Shown here: positions 1 to 13,830 of the stretch, piece by piece
Layout of the letters: the number at the start of each line of letters is the position of its first letter
Numbering within the stretch: the first letter of the stretch is position 1
Assembly: GCF_029227915.1 (NCBI RefSeq)
Contig: NC_079876.1
Location: forward strand, 3,784,001 to 3,848,000
DNA: 64,000 nucleotides
Direction of reading: 5' to 3'
DNA from: Hydractinia symbiolongicarpus
Taxonomy: Eukaryota; Cnidaria; Hydrozoa; Anthoathecata; Hydractiniidae
Position numbers and translations under genes: made by a program
The notes under the pieces: generated by a model
Told to the model about the DNA's origin: nothing
Databases searched by the model: none
Seen by the model: only the letters and a program-made list of their open reading frames with translations

Positions 1-1437
1 TCACATTTATCAGGTCACAGTCCAAAGTTAGTTCAATTAAGTCCCACAGTCAATCGTTTCATTGTTAAAAGCGATGCAACCTAGTATTATCAGAAAAACA
101 TCGCTAAATACATGTTGGTACGAATATGTGATTCAACCGTTGTAACTCAAACGGACTGACACCGTTAGAAAGGAAATGAGATGTAATTTTTGAACCATTC
201 GCTATTTCTTCAGCGCGCGATAAAGGCTAGGATTGGTCACACGGTAAAGAATGATTTCTTTATGTAAATTTTTAAATGAAGCGCTACCACAGCGCCAAGT
301 GTAATCGCTGAGTTCCGGCGATCACGCCAAATTAAGAAGACTGTTTTTTCTTGGAGTCCAATTGTCTCATTTATCACATTTATCAGGTTGCAGTCCAAAG
401 ATAGCTCAATTAAGTCCCACAGTCAATCGTTTCACTGTTAAAAGCGATACAACCTAGTAATACCGGAAAGATATCACGAAATACATGTTGGTACGAATAT
501 GTGACTCAACCGTTGTAACACAAACGGATTTATACTGTTAGAAAGTCAATGAAATGTAGTTTTTGAAACTGTCTCTATTTCTTCAGCGCGGGATAACGGC
601 TAGGATTGGTCCCACAGTAAAAAATGACATATTAATCTCAATTTTTAAATGAAGCGCTATCACAGCGCCCAGTGTAATCGCTGAGTTCCGGCAATCATGT
701 CAAATTAAGAAGAATGTCATTTCTTGGAGTCCAATTGTCTCACTTATAACATTTATAACGTCACAGTCCAAAATCAGTTCAATTTAGTCCCACAGTCAAT
801 CGTTTCACTGTTAAAAGCAATACAACCTATTAATATGAGAAAAATATCGCGAAATGCTTGTTTGTACGAATATGTGACACAAACGTTCTAACTCAAATGG
901 ACTGATACTGTTAGAAAGTCATTGAAATGTAGTTCTTGAAGTTGTCAATATTTCTTCAGCGCGGCCTAACGGCTACGATTGCTCCCACAGTACAAAATGA
1001 CTTATTTATCTACATTTTTAAATGAAGCGCTACAACAGCGGCCAGTGTAATCGCTGAGTTCCGGCAATCACGTCAAATTAAGAAGAATGTTACTTCTTGG
1101 AGTCCAATTGTCTCATTTATCAAATTTATCAGGTCACAGTCCAAAGTTAGTTCAATTAAGTCCCACAGTCAATCGTTTCATTGTTAAAAGCTATGCAAGC
1201 TAGTAATATCAGAAAAATATCGCTAAAAACATGTTAGTACGAATATGTGACCCAACCGTTGTAACTCAAACGGACTGACACCGTTAGAAAGGAAATGAGA
1301 TGTAATTTTTGAACCTTTCGCTATTTCTTCAGCGCGCGATAAAGGCTAGGATTGGTCACACGGTAAAGAATGATTTCTTTATGTAAATTTTTAAATGAAG
1401 CGCTACCACAGCGCCCAATGTAATCGCTGAGTTCCGG

Positions 1438-2598
1438 CAAGCACATCCAATTAAGAAGAATGTTATTTCTTGGAGTCCAATTGTCTCATTTATCACATTT
1501 ATCAGGTCGCAGTCCAAAGATAGTTCAATTAAGTCCCACAGTCAATCGTTTTATTGTTAAAAGCGATGCAATCTAGTAATATCAGAAAAATATCGCTGAA
1601 TACATGTTGGTACGAATATGTGACCCAACCATTGTAACTCAAACGGACTGACACCGTTAGAAAGTCAATTAAATGCAGTTTTTGAAACTGTCTCTATTCT
1701 TCAGCGCGCGATAACGGCTAGGATTGGTCCCACGGTAAAGAATGACTTATTTATCTAAATTTTGAAATAAAGCGCTACCACAGCGCCCAATGTAATCGCT
1801 GAGTTCCGGCAAGCACATCCAATTAAGAAGAATGTTATTTCTTGGAGTCCAATTGTCTCATTTATCACATTTATCAGGTCGCAGTCCAAAGATAGTTCAA
1901 TTAAGTCCCACAGTCAATCGTTTTATTGTTAAAAGCGATGCAATCTAGTAATATTAGAAAAATATCGCTAAATACATGTTGGTACGAATTTGTGACCCAA
2001 CCATTGTAACTCAAACGGACAGACACCGTTACAAAGTCAATGAAATGTAGCTTTTGAAACTGTCGCTATTCTTCAGCGCGCGATAACGGCTAGGATTGGT
2101 CCCACGGTAAAAAATAACTTATTTATCTAAATTTTTAAATGAAGCGCTACCACAGCGCCCAGTGTAATCGCTGAGTTCCGTCAATCATGTCAAATTAAGA
2201 TGAATGTTATTTCTTGGAGTCCAATTGTCTTATTTATCACATTTATCAGGTCACAGTCCAAAGTTAGTTCAATTAAGTCCAACATACAATTGTTTCACTG
2301 TTAAAAGCGATGCAACCTAGTAATATCAGATAAATATCGCTAAATACATGGTGGTATGAATATGTGACCCAACCGTTGTAACACAAACCGATTGATACTG
2401 TTAGAAAGTCAATGAAATGTAGTTTTTGAAACTGTCTCTATTTCTTCAGCGCGGGATAACGGCTAGGATTGCTCCCACAGTAAAAAATGACTTATTCATC
2501 TAAATTTTTAAATGAAGCGCTACCACAGCGGCCAGTGTAATCGCTGAGTTCGGCAATCACGTCAAATTAAGAAGAATGTTATTTCTTGGAGTCCAATT
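1438..2598. repeat. Segment duplicated within the block A 21-mer (copy near 5908-7069)
   Basis: This segment of about three monomers resembles 5908-7069 at an offset of 4470-4471 bp (12 monomers). Shared rare variants include CAAGCACATCC (1439 and 1811 versus 5909 and 6281), TTCCGTCAATCATG near 2179 and 6650, and a one-base loss giving GAGTTCGGC near 2550 and 7018. The 21-mer thus contains an older internal duplication that preceded its amplification as a whole. Confidence 0.75.
1472..1843 (+). repeat. Representative satellite monomer with internal landmarks
   Basis: This 372 bp monomer, counted from GGAGTCC to the next GGAGTCC, illustrates the unit. Near its start a 9-base word, CATTTATCA, is directly repeated at 1487-1495 and 1496-1504. 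Further on there is a conserved TCCCACAGTCAATCG segment, then a TTGTTAAAAGC segment, then an ACATGTTGGTACGAATATGTG-like segment. Next come two copies of a CCGTT/AACGG motif and a CG-rich CAGCGCGCGATAACG segment. An inverted repeat, GCGCT at 1772-1776 and AGCGC at 1782-1786, lies near the end. Stop codons occur in every frame of the typical monomer, so it is not coding. The start point is arbitrary. Confidence 0.9.
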
Positions 2599-4823
2599 AT
2601 CTCATTTATCACATTTATCAGGTCACAGTCCAGAGTTAGTTCAATTAAGTCCCACATACAATTGCTTCACTGTTAAAAGCAATGCAACCTAGTAATATCA
2701 GATAATTATCGCTAAATACATGTTGGTACAAATATGTGACCCAACCGTTGTAACTCAAACGGACTGACATCGATAGAAAGTCCGTGAAAGATAGTATTTG
2801 AAACTGTCTCTATTTCTTCAGCGCGCGCTAAAGGCTAGGATTCGTCCCACGGCTAAAAGGTGACTTTTTTATCTTAATTTTCAAATGAAGCGCTACCACA
2901 GGGACCAGTGTAATCGCTGAGTTGCGGCAATCATGTCAAATTAAGAAGAATGTTATTTCTTAAAGTCCAATTGTCTTACTTTTTTATTTATAAGGTCACA
3001 GCCCAAAATCAATTCAATTAAGTCCCACAGTCAATAGTTTCACTGTTAAAGCGATACAACCTAGTAATACTGGAAAGATATCACGAAATACATGTTGGTA
3101 CGAATATGTGACTCAACCGTTGTAACACAAACGGATTGATACTGTTAGAAAGTCAATGAAGTGTAACTTTTGAAACTGTCTCTATTTCTTCAGCGCGGGA
3201 TAACGGCTAGGATTGGTCCCACAGTAAAAAATGACTTATTCATCTAAATTTTTAAATGAAGCGCTACCACAGCGCCCAGTGTAATCGCTGAGTTCCGGCA
3301 ATTATGTCAAATTAAGAAGAATGTTATTTCTTGGAGTCCAATTTTCGCACTTATAACATTTATAACGTCACAGTCCAAAATCAGTTCAATTTAGTCCCAC
3401 AGTCAATCGTTTCACTGTTAAAAGCAATGCAACCTATTAATATGAGAAAAATATCGCTAAATGCATGTTTGTACGAACATGTGACACAAACGTTGTAACT
3501 CAAACGGACTGACATCGATAGAAAGTCCGTGAAAGATAGTATTTGAAACTGTCTCTATCTCTTCAGCGCGCGCTAAAGGCTAGGATTCGTCCCACGGCTA
3601 AAAAGTGACTTTTTTATCTTAATTTTCAAATGAAGCGCTACCACAGGGACCAGTGTAATCGCTGAGTTGCGGCAATCATGTCAAATTAAGAAGAATGTTA
3701 CTTCTTGGAGTCCAATTGTCTCATTTATCACATTTATCAGGTCACAGTCCAAAGTTAGTTCAATTAAGTCCCACATACAATTGCTTCACTGTTAAAAGCA
3801 ATGCAACCTAGTAATATCAGATAATTATCGCTAAATACATGTTGGTACGAATATGTGACCCAACCTTTGTAACTCAAACGGACTGACATCGATAGAAAGT
3901 CCGTGAAAGATAGTATTTGAAACTGTCTCTATTTCTTCAGCGCGCGCTAAAGGCTAGGATTCGTCCCACGGCTAAAAAGTGACTTTTTTATCTTAATTTT
4001 CAAATGAAGCGTTACCACAGGGACCAGTGTAATCGCTGAGTTGCGGCAATCATGTCAAATTAAGAAGAATGTTATTTCTTAAAGTCCAATTGTCTTACTT
4101 TTTCATTTATAAGGTCACAGCCCAAAATCAGTTCAATTAAGTCCCACAGTCAATAGTTTCACTGTTAAAAGCGATACAACTTAGTAATACCGGAAAGATA
4201 TCACGAAATACATGTTGGTACGAATATGTGACTCAACCGTTGTAACACAAACGGATTGATACTGTTAGAAAGTCAATGAAATGTAACTTTGAAACTGTCT
4301 CTATTTCTTCAGCGGGGGATAACGGCTAGGATTGGTCCCACAGTAAAAAATGACTTATTCATCTAAATTTTTAAATGAAGCGCTACCACAGCGCCCAGTG
4401 TAATCACTGAGTTCCGGCAATCATGTCAAATTAAGAAAAATGTTATTTCTTGGAGTCCAATTGTCTCACTTATAACATTTATAACGTCATAGTCCAAAAT
4501 CAGTTCAATTTAGTCCCACAGTCAATCGTTTCACTGTTAAAGGCAATGCAACCTATTAATATGAGAAAAATATCGCTAAATGCATGTTTGTACGAATATG
4601 TGACACAAACGTTGTAACTGAAATGGACTGATACTGTTAGAAAGTCAATGAAATTTGGATTTTGAAACTTTCGCTATTTCTTCAGCGCACGATAACGGCT
4701 AGGATTGGTCACACGGTAAAGAATGATTTATTTATCTAAATTTTTAAATAAAGCGCTACACAGCACCCAGTGTAATCTCTGAGTTCCGGCAATCATGTCA
4801 AATTAAGATGAATGTTATTTCTT
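2588..4823. repeat. Trimer duplication inside block A (1119 bp spacing)
   Basis: Two successive three-monomer segments start at 2588 and 3707. They share the unusual ACAATTGCTTCAC variant at 2658 and 3777, followed by a type 3 monomer with CAGCCCAAAATC. Similarity is close from 2588 to about 3498 and from 3707 to about 4617. Then one continues as type 2 (CATCGATAG) and the other as type 4 (GATACTGTT). The same pair is carried into HOR copy 2 near 10412-12647. Confidence 0.8.
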
Positions 4824-7800
4824 GGAGTCCAATTGTCTCATTTATCACATTTATCAGGTCACAGTCCAAAATCAGTTCAATTTAGTCCCACAGTCAATCG
4901 TTTCATTGTTAAAAGCAATGCAACCTATTAATATGAGAAAAATATCGATAAATACATGTTAGTACGATTATGTGACCCAACCGTTGTAACTCAAACGGAC
5001 TGACACCGTTAGAAAGTCAATGAAATGTAGTTTTTGAAACTTTCGCTATTTCTTCAGCGCGCGATAACGGCTAGGATTGGTCACACGGTAAAGAATGATT
5101 TATTTATCTAAATTTTTAAATGAAGCGCTACCACAGCGCCCAGTGTAATCGCTGAGTACCGGCAATCTTGTCAAATTAAGATGAATGTTATTTCTAGAAG
5201 TCCAATTGTCTCATTTATCACATTTATCAGGTCACAGTCCAAAGTTAGTTCAATTAAGTCCCACAGTCAATCGTTTCATTGTTAAAAGCTATGCAACCTA
5301 GTAATATCAGAAAAATATCGCTAAAAACATGTTAGTACGAATATGTGACCCAACCGTTGTAACTCAAACGGACTGACACCGTTAGAAAGGAAATGAGATG
5401 TAATTTTTGAACCTTTCGCTATTTCTTCAGCGCGCGATAAAGGCTAGGATTGGTCACACGGTAAAGAATGATTTCTTTATGTAAATTTTTAAATGAAGCG
5501 CTACCACAGCGCCAAGTGTAATCGCTGAGTTCCGGCGATCACGCCAAATTAAGAAGACTGTTTTTTCTTGGAGTCCAATTGTCTCATTTATCACATTTAT
5601 CAGGTCACAGTCCAAATTTAGTTTAATTAAGTCCCACAGTCAATCGTTTCATTGTTAAAAGCGATGCAATCTAGTAATATCAGAAAAATATCGCTAAATA
5701 CATGTTGGTACGAATATGTGACCCAACCATTGTAACTCAAACGGACTGACACCGTTAGAAAGTCAATTAAATGTAGTTTTTGAAACTGTCTCTATTCTTC
5801 AGCGCGCGATAACGGCTAGGATTGGTCCCACGGTAAAGAATGACTTATTTATCTAAATTTTGAAATAAAGCGCTACCACAGCGCCCAATGTAATCGCTGA
5901 GTTCCGGCAAGCACATCCAATTAAGAAGAATGTTATTTCTTGGAGTCCAATTGTCTCATTTATCACATTTATCAGGTCGCAGTCCAAAGACAGTTCAATT
6001 AAGTCCCACAGTCAATCGTTTTATTGTTAAAAGCGATGCAATCTAGTAATATTAGATAAATATCGCTAAACACATGGTGGTATGAATATGTGACCCAACC
6101 ATTGTAACTCAAACGGACTGACACCGTTAGAAAGTCAATTAAATGTAGTTTTTGAAACTGTCTCTATTCTTCAGCGCGCGATAACGGCTAGGATTGGTCC
6201 CACGGTAAAGAATGACTTATTTATCTAAATTTTGAAATAAGGCGCTACCACAGCAGCCCAATGTAATCGCTGAGTTCCGGCAAGCACATCCAATTAAGAA
6301 GAATGTTATTTCTTGGAGTCCAATTGCCTCATTTATCACATTTATCAGGTCGCAGTCCAAAGATAGTTCAATTAAGTCCCACAGTCAATCGTTTTATTGT
6401 TAAAAGCGATGCAATCTAGTAATATCAGAAAAATATCGCTAAATACATGTTGGTACGAATATGTGACCCAACCATTGTAACTCAAACGGACAGACACCGT
6501 TACAAAGTCAATGAAATGTAGCTTTTGAAACTGTCGCTATTCTTCAGCGCGCGATAACGGCTAGGATTGGTCACACGGTAAAAAATAACTTATTTATCTA
6601 AATTTTTAAATGAAGCGCTACCACAGCGCCCAGTGTAATTGCTGAGTTCCGTCAATCATGTCAAATTAAGATGAATCTTATTTCTTGGAGTCCAATTGTC
6701 TTATTTATCACATTTATCAGGTCAAAGTCCAAAGTTAGTTCAATTAAGTCCAACATACAATTGTTTCACTGTTAAAAGCGATGCAACCTAGTAATATCAG
6801 ATAAATATCGCTAAATACATGGTGGTATGAATATGTGACCCAACCGTTGTAACACAAACTGATTGATACTGTTAGAAAGTCAATGAAATGTACTTTTTGA
6901 AACAGTCTCTATTTCTTCAGCGCGGGATAACGGCTAGGAATGCTCCCACAGTAAAAAATGACTTATTCATCTAAATTTTTAAATGAAGCGCTACCACAGC
7001 GGCCAGTGTAATCGCTGAGTTCGGCAATCACGTCAAATTAAGAAGAATGTTATTTCTTGGAGTCCAATTGTCTCATTTATCAAATTTATCAGGTCACAGT
7101 CCAAAGTTAGTTCAATTAAGTCCCACAGTCAATCGTTTCATTGTTAAAAGCTATGCAACCTAGTAATATCAGAAAAATATCGTTAAATACATGTTAGTAC
7201 GAATATGTGACCCAACCGTTGTAACTCAAACAGACTGACACCGTTAGAAAGTCAATGAAATGTAGTTTTTGAAACTTTCGCTATTTCTTCAGCGCGCGAT
7301 AACGGCTAGGATTGGTCGCACGGTAAAGAATGATTTATTTATCTAAACTTTTAAATGAAGCGCTACCACAGCGCCCAGTGTAATCGTTGAGTTCCGGCAA
7401 TCATGTCAAATGAAGATGAAAGTTATTTCTTGGAGTCCAATTATCTCATTTATCACATTTATCAGGTCACAGTCCAAAGTTAGTTCAATTAAGTCCCACA
7501 TTCAATCTTTCACTGTTAAAAGCGATGCAACCTAGTAATAACAGATAAATATCGCTAAATACATGTTGGTACGAATATGTGACGCAACCATTGTAACTCA
7601 AACGGACTGACATCGTAGAAAGTCAGTGAAATGTAGTATTTGAAACTGTCTCCATTTCTTCAGCGCGCGCTAAAGGCTGGGATTGGTCCCACAGTTAAAA
7701 AATGACTTTTTTATCTTAATTTTTAAATGAAGCGCTACCACAGCGCCCAGTGTAATCGCTGAGTTCCAGCAATCATGTCAAATTAAGAAGAATGTTATTT

Positions 7801-7824
7801 CTTGGAGTCCAATTGTCTCATATA

Positions 7825-10800
7825 TCACATTTATCAGGTCACAGTCCAAAGTTAGTTCAATTAAGTCCCACAGTCAATCGTTTCATTGTTAAAAGCGATG
7901 CAACCTAGTATTATCAGAAAAACATCGCTAAATACATGTTGGTACGAATATGTGATTCAACCGTTGTAACTCAAACGGACTGACACCGTTAGAAAGGAAA
8001 TGAGATGTAATTTTTGAACCATTCGCTATTTCTTCAGCGCGCGATAAAGGCTAGGATTGGTCACACGGTAAAGAATGATTTCTTTATGTAAATTTTTAAA
8101 TGAAGCGCTACCACAGCGCCAAGTGTAATCGCTGAGTTCCGGCGATCACGCCAAATTAAGAAGACTGTTTTTTCTTGGAGTCCAATTGTCTCATTTATCA
8201 CATTTATCAGGTTGCAGTCCAAAGATAGCTCAATTAAGTCCCACAGTCAATCGTTTCACTGTTAAAAGCGATACAACCTAGTAATACCGGAAAGATATCA
8301 CGAAATACATGTTGGTACGAATATGTGACTCAACCGTTGTAACACAAACGGATTTATACTGTTAGAAAGTCAATGAAATGTAGTTTTTGAAACTGTCTCT
8401 ATTTCTTCAGCGCGGGATAACGGCTAGGATTGGTCCCACAGTAAAAAATGACATATTAATCTCAATTTTTAAATGAAGCGCTATCACAGCGCCCAGTGTA
8501 ATCGCTGAGTTCCGGCAATCATGTCAAATTAAGAAGAATGTCATTTCTTGGAGTCCAATTGTCTCACTTATAACATTTATAACGTCACAGTCCAAAATCA
8601 GTTCAATTTAGTCCCACAGTCAATCGTTTCACTGTTAAAAGCAATACAACCTATTAATATGAGAAAAATATCGCGAAATGCTTGTTTGTACGAATATGTG
8701 ACACAAACGTTCTAACTCAAATGGACTGATACTGTTAGAAAGTCATTGAAATGTAGTTCTTGAAGTTGTCAATATTTCTTCAGCGCGGCCTAACGGCTAC
8801 GATTGCTCCCACAGTACAAAATGACTTATTTATCTACATTTTTAAATGAAGCGCTACAACAGCGGCCAGTGTAATCGCTGAGTTCCGGCAATCACGTCAA
8901 ATTAAGAAGAATGTTACTTCTTGGAGTCCAATTGTCTCATTTATCAAATTTATCAGGTCACAGTCCAAAGTTAGTTCAATTAAGTCCCACAGTCAATCGT
9001 TTCATTGTTAAAAGCTATGCAAGCTAGTAATATCAGAAAAATATCGCTAAAAACATGTTAGTACGAATATGTGACCCAACCGTTGTAACTCAAACGGACT
9101 GACACCGTTAGAAAGGAAATGAGATGTAATTTTTGAACCTTTCGCTATTTCTTCAGCGCGCGATAAAGGCTAGGATTGGTCACACGGTAAAGAATGATTT
9201 CTTTATGTAAATTTTTAAATGAAGCGCTACCACAGCGCCCAATGTAATCGCTGAGTTCCGGCAAGCACATCCAATTAAGAAGAATGTTATTTCTTGGAGT
9301 CCAATTGTCTCATTTATCACATTTATCAGGTCGCAGTCCAAAGATAGTTCAATTAAGTCCCACAGTCAATCGTTTTATTGTTAAAAGCGATGCAATCTAG
9401 TAATATCAGAAAAATATCGCTGAATACATGTTGGTACGAATATGTGACCCAACCATTGTAACTCAAACGGACTGACACCGTTAGAAAGTCAATTAAATGC
9501 AGTTTTTGAAACTGTCTCTATTCTTCAGCGCGCGATAACGGCTAGGATTGGTCCCACGGTAAAGAATGACTTATTTATCTAAATTTTGAAATAAAGCGCT
9601 ACCACAGCGCCCAATGTAATCGCTGAGTTCCGGCAAGCACATCCAATTAAGAAGAATGTTATTTCTTGGAGTCCAATTGTCTCATTTATCACATTTATCA
9701 GGTCGCAGTCCAAAGATAGTTCAATTAAGTCCCACAGTCAATCGTTTTATTGTTAAAAGCGATGCAATCTAGTAATATTAGAAAAATATCGCTAAATACA
9801 TGTTGGTACGAATTTGTGACCCAACCATTGTAACTCAAACGGACAGACACCGTTACAAAGTCAATGAAATGTAGCTTTTGAAACTGTCGCTATTCTTCAG
9901 CGCGCGATAACGGCTAGGATTGGTCCCACGGTAAAAAATAACTTATTTATCTAAATTTTTAAATGAAGCGCTACCACAGCGCCCAGTGTAATCGCTGAGT
10001 TCCGTCAATCATGTCAAATTAAGATGAATGTTATTTCTTGGAGTCCAATTGTCTTATTTATCACATTTATCAGGTCACAGTCCAAAGTTAGTTCAATTAA
10101 GTCCAACATACAATTGTTTCACTGTTAAAAGCGATGCAACCTAGTAATATCAGATAAATATCGCTAAATACATGGTGGTATGAATATGTGACCCAACCGT
10201 TGTAACACAAACCGATTGATACTGTTAGAAAGTCAATGAAATGTAGTTTTTGAAACTGTCTCTATTTCTTCAGCGCGGGATAACGGCTAGGATTGCTCCC
10301 ACAGTAAAAAATGACTTATTCATCTAAATTTTTAAATGAAGCGCTACCACAGCGGCCAGTGTAATCGCTGAGTTCGGCAATCACGTCAAATTAAGAAGAA
10401 TGTTATTTCTTGGAGTCCAATTATCTCATTTATCACATTTATCAGGTCACAGTCCAGAGTTAGTTCAATTAAGTCCCACATACAATTGCTTCACTGTTAA
10501 AAGCAATGCAACCTAGTAATATCAGATAATTATCGCTAAATACATGTTGGTACAAATATGTGACCCAACCGTTGTAACTCAAACGGACTGACATCGATAG
10601 AAAGTCCGTGAAAGATAGTATTTGAAACTGTCTCTATTTCTTCAGCGCGCGCTAAAGGCTAGGATTCGTCCCACGGCTAAAAGGTGACTTTTTTATCTTA
10701 ATTTTCAAATGAAGCGCTACCACAGGGACCAGTGTAATCGCTGAGTTGCGGCAATCATGTCAAATTAAGAAGAATGTTATTTCTTAAAGTCCAATTGTCT

Positions 10801-13089
10801 TACTTTTTTATTTATAAGGTCACAGCCCAAAATCAATTCAATTAAGTCCCACAGTCAATAGTTTCACTGTTAAAGCGATACAACCTAGTAATACTGGAAA
10901 GATATCACGAAATACATGTTGGTACGAATATGTGACTCAACCGTTGTAACACAAACGGATTGATACTGTTAGAAAGTCAATGAAGTGTAACTTTTGAAAC
11001 TGTCTCTATTTCTTCAGCGCGGGATAACGGCTAGGATTGGTCCCACAGTAAAAAATGACTTATTCATCTAAATTTTTAAATGAAGCGCTACCACAGCGCC
11101 CAGTGTAATCGCTGAGTTCCGGCAATTATGTCAAATTAAGAAGAATGTTATTTCTTGGAGTCCAATTTTCGCACTTATAACATTTATAACGTCACAGTCC
11201 AAAATCAGTTCAATTTAGTCCCACAGTCAATCGTTTCACTGTTAAAAGCAATGCAACCTATTAATATGAGAAAAATATCGCTAAATGCATGTTTGTACGA
11301 ACATGTGACACAAACGTTGTAACTCAAACGGACTGACATCGATAGAAAGTCCGTGAAAGATAGTATTTGAAACTGTCTCTATCTCTTCAGCGCGCGCTAA
11401 AGGCTAGGATTCGTCCCACGGCTAAAAAGTGACTTTTTTATCTTAATTTTCAAATGAAGCGCTACCACAGGGACCAGTGTAATCGCTGAGTTGCGGCAAT
11501 CATGTCAAATTAAGAAGAATGTTACTTCTTGGAGTCCAATTGTCTCATTTATCACATTTATCAGGTCACAGTCCAAAGTTAGTTCAATTAAGTCCCACAT
11601 ACAATTGCTTCACTGTTAAAAGCAATGCAACCTAGTAATATCAGATAATTATCGCTAAATACATGTTGGTACGAATATGTGACCCAACCTTTGTAACTCA
11701 AACGGACTGACATCGATAGAAAGTCCGTGAAAGATAGTATTTGAAACTGTCTCTATTTCTTCAGCGCGCGCTAAAGGCTAGGATTCGTCCCACGGCTAAA
11801 AAGTGACTTTTTTATCTTAATTTTCAAATGAAGCGTTACCACAGGGACCAGTGTAATCGCTGAGTTGCGGCAATCATGTCAAATTAAGAAGAATGTTATT
11901 TCTTAAAGTCCAATTGTCTTACTTTTTCATTTATAAGGTCACAGCCCAAAATCAGTTCAATTAAGTCCCACAGTCAATAGTTTCACTGTTAAAAGCGATA
12001 CAACTTAGTAATACCGGAAAGATATCACGAAATACATGTTGGTACGAATATGTGACTCAACCGTTGTAACACAAACGGATTGATACTGTTAGAAAGTCAA
12101 TGAAATGTAACTTTGAAACTGTCTCTATTTCTTCAGCGGGGGATAACGGCTAGGATTGGTCCCACAGTAAAAAATGACTTATTCATCTAAATTTTTAAAT
12201 GAAGCGCTACCACAGCGCCCAGTGTAATCACTGAGTTCCGGCAATCATGTCAAATTAAGAAAAATGTTATTTCTTGGAGTCCAATTGTCTCACTTATAAC
12301 ATTTATAACGTCATAGTCCAAAATCAGTTCAATTTAGTCCCACAGTCAATCGTTTCACTGTTAAAGGCAATGCAACCTATTAATATGAGAAAAATATCGC
12401 TAAATGCATGTTTGTACGAATATGTGACACAAACGTTGTAACTGAAATGGACTGATACTGTTAGAAAGTCAATGAAATTTGGATTTTGAAACTTTCGCTA
12501 TTTCTTCAGCGCACGATAACGGCTAGGATTGGTCACACGGTAAAGAATGATTTATTTATCTAAATTTTTAAATAAAGCGCTACACAGCACCCAGTGTAAT
12601 CTCTGAGTTCCGGCAATCATGTCAAATTAAGATGAATGTTATTTCTTGGAGTCCAATTGTCTCATTTATCACATTTATCAGGTCACAGTCCAAAATCAGT
12701 TCAATTTAGTCCCACAGTCAATCGTTTCATTGTTAAAAGCAATGCAACCTATTAATATGAGAAAAATATCGATAAATACATGTTAGTACGATTATGTGAC
12801 CCAACCGTTGTAACTCAAACGGACTGACACCGTTAGAAAGTCAATGAAATGTAGTTTTTGAAACTTTCGCTATTTCTTCAGCGCGCGATAACGGCTAGGA
12901 TTGGTCACACGGTAAAGAATGATTTATTTATCTAAATTTTTAAATGAAGCGCTACCACAGCGCCCAGTGTAATCGCTGAGTACCGGCAATCTTGTCAAAT
13001 TAAGATGAATGTTATTTCTAGAAGTCCAATTGTCTCATTTATCACATTTATCAGGTCACAGTCCAAAGTTAGTTCAATTAAGTCCCACA
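7825..13089. repeat. Block A, HOR copy 2 (partial, 5265 bp)
   Basis: This stretch repeats 1-5265. I saw no difference in any segment I compared. The match stops inside the TCCCACA segment: copy 1 continues with GTCAATCG at 5266, whereas this copy switches to TACAATTG at 13090. The switch is from one monomer type to another at an identical register, as expected from unequal exchange between monomers. The second copy therefore lacks the last seven monomers of the 21-mer. Confidence 0.93.
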
Positions 13090-13830
13090 TACAATTGTTT
13101 CACTGTTAAAAGCGATGAAACCTAGTAATATCAGATAAATATCGCTAAATACATGTTGGTACGAATATGTGACCCAACCGTTGTAACTCAAACGGACTGA
13201 CATCGATAGAAAGTCCGTGAAAAGTAGTATTTGAAACTGTCTCTATTTCTTCAGCGCGCGCTAACGGCTAGGATTCGTCCCACGGTTAAAAAGTGACTTT
13301 TTATCTTAATTTTCAAATGAAGCGCTACCACAGGGACCAGAGTAATCGCTGAGTTGCGGCAATCATGTCAAATTAAGAAAAATGTTATTTCTTGAAGTCC
13401 AATTTTTTCACTTATAACATTTATAACGTCACAGTCCAAAGTTAGTTCAATTAAGTCCCACATACAATTGTTTCACTGTTAAAAGCGATGAAACCTAGTA
13501 ATATCAGATAAATATCGCTAAATACATGTTGGTGGGAATATGTGACCCAACCGTTGTAACTCAAACGGACTGACATCGATAGAAAGTCCGTGAAAAGTAG
13601 TATTTGAAACTGTCTCTATTTCTTCAGCGCGCGCTAACGGCTAGGGTTCGTCCCACGGTTAAAAAGTGACTTTTTATCTTAATTTTCAAATGAAGCGCTA
13701 CCACAGGGACCAGTGTAATCGCTGAGTTGCGGCAATCATGTCAAATTAAGAAAAATGTTATTTCTTGAAAGCCAATTTTTTCACTTATAACATTTACAAC
13801 GTCACAGTCCAAAATCAGTTCAATTTAGTC
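13090..13830. repeat. Junction between blocks A and B: two type 2 monomers
   Basis: After block A breaks off at 13089, two adjacent type 2 monomers follow. Their TACAATTG landmarks are at 13090 and 13463, 373 bp apart. The first has GGTACGAATATG and the second GGTGGGAATATG near 13531. Both have GATGAAACC and GGGACCAG. The GGTGGG variant recurs in block B near 16045 and 19203. Confidence 0.75.

Larger units (their letters stand above)
1..7824. repeat. Block A, HOR copy 1 (21-mer, 7824 bp)
   Basis: The window opens inside a higher-order repeat of 7824 bp, or 21 monomers averaging 372.6 bp. Base 1 corresponds to base 7825, and every rare variant I checked in between recurs at +7824. Examples are the ACATATTAATCTC segment near 8451, the one-base loss in CACTGTTAAAGCG near 3045 and 10869, AGCGGGGGATAACGG near 4315 and 12139, and TTTCTAGAAG near 5191 and 13015. 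The start at base 1 is set by the window edge, so the true HOR start lies upstream or is arbitrary. Confidence 0.93.
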
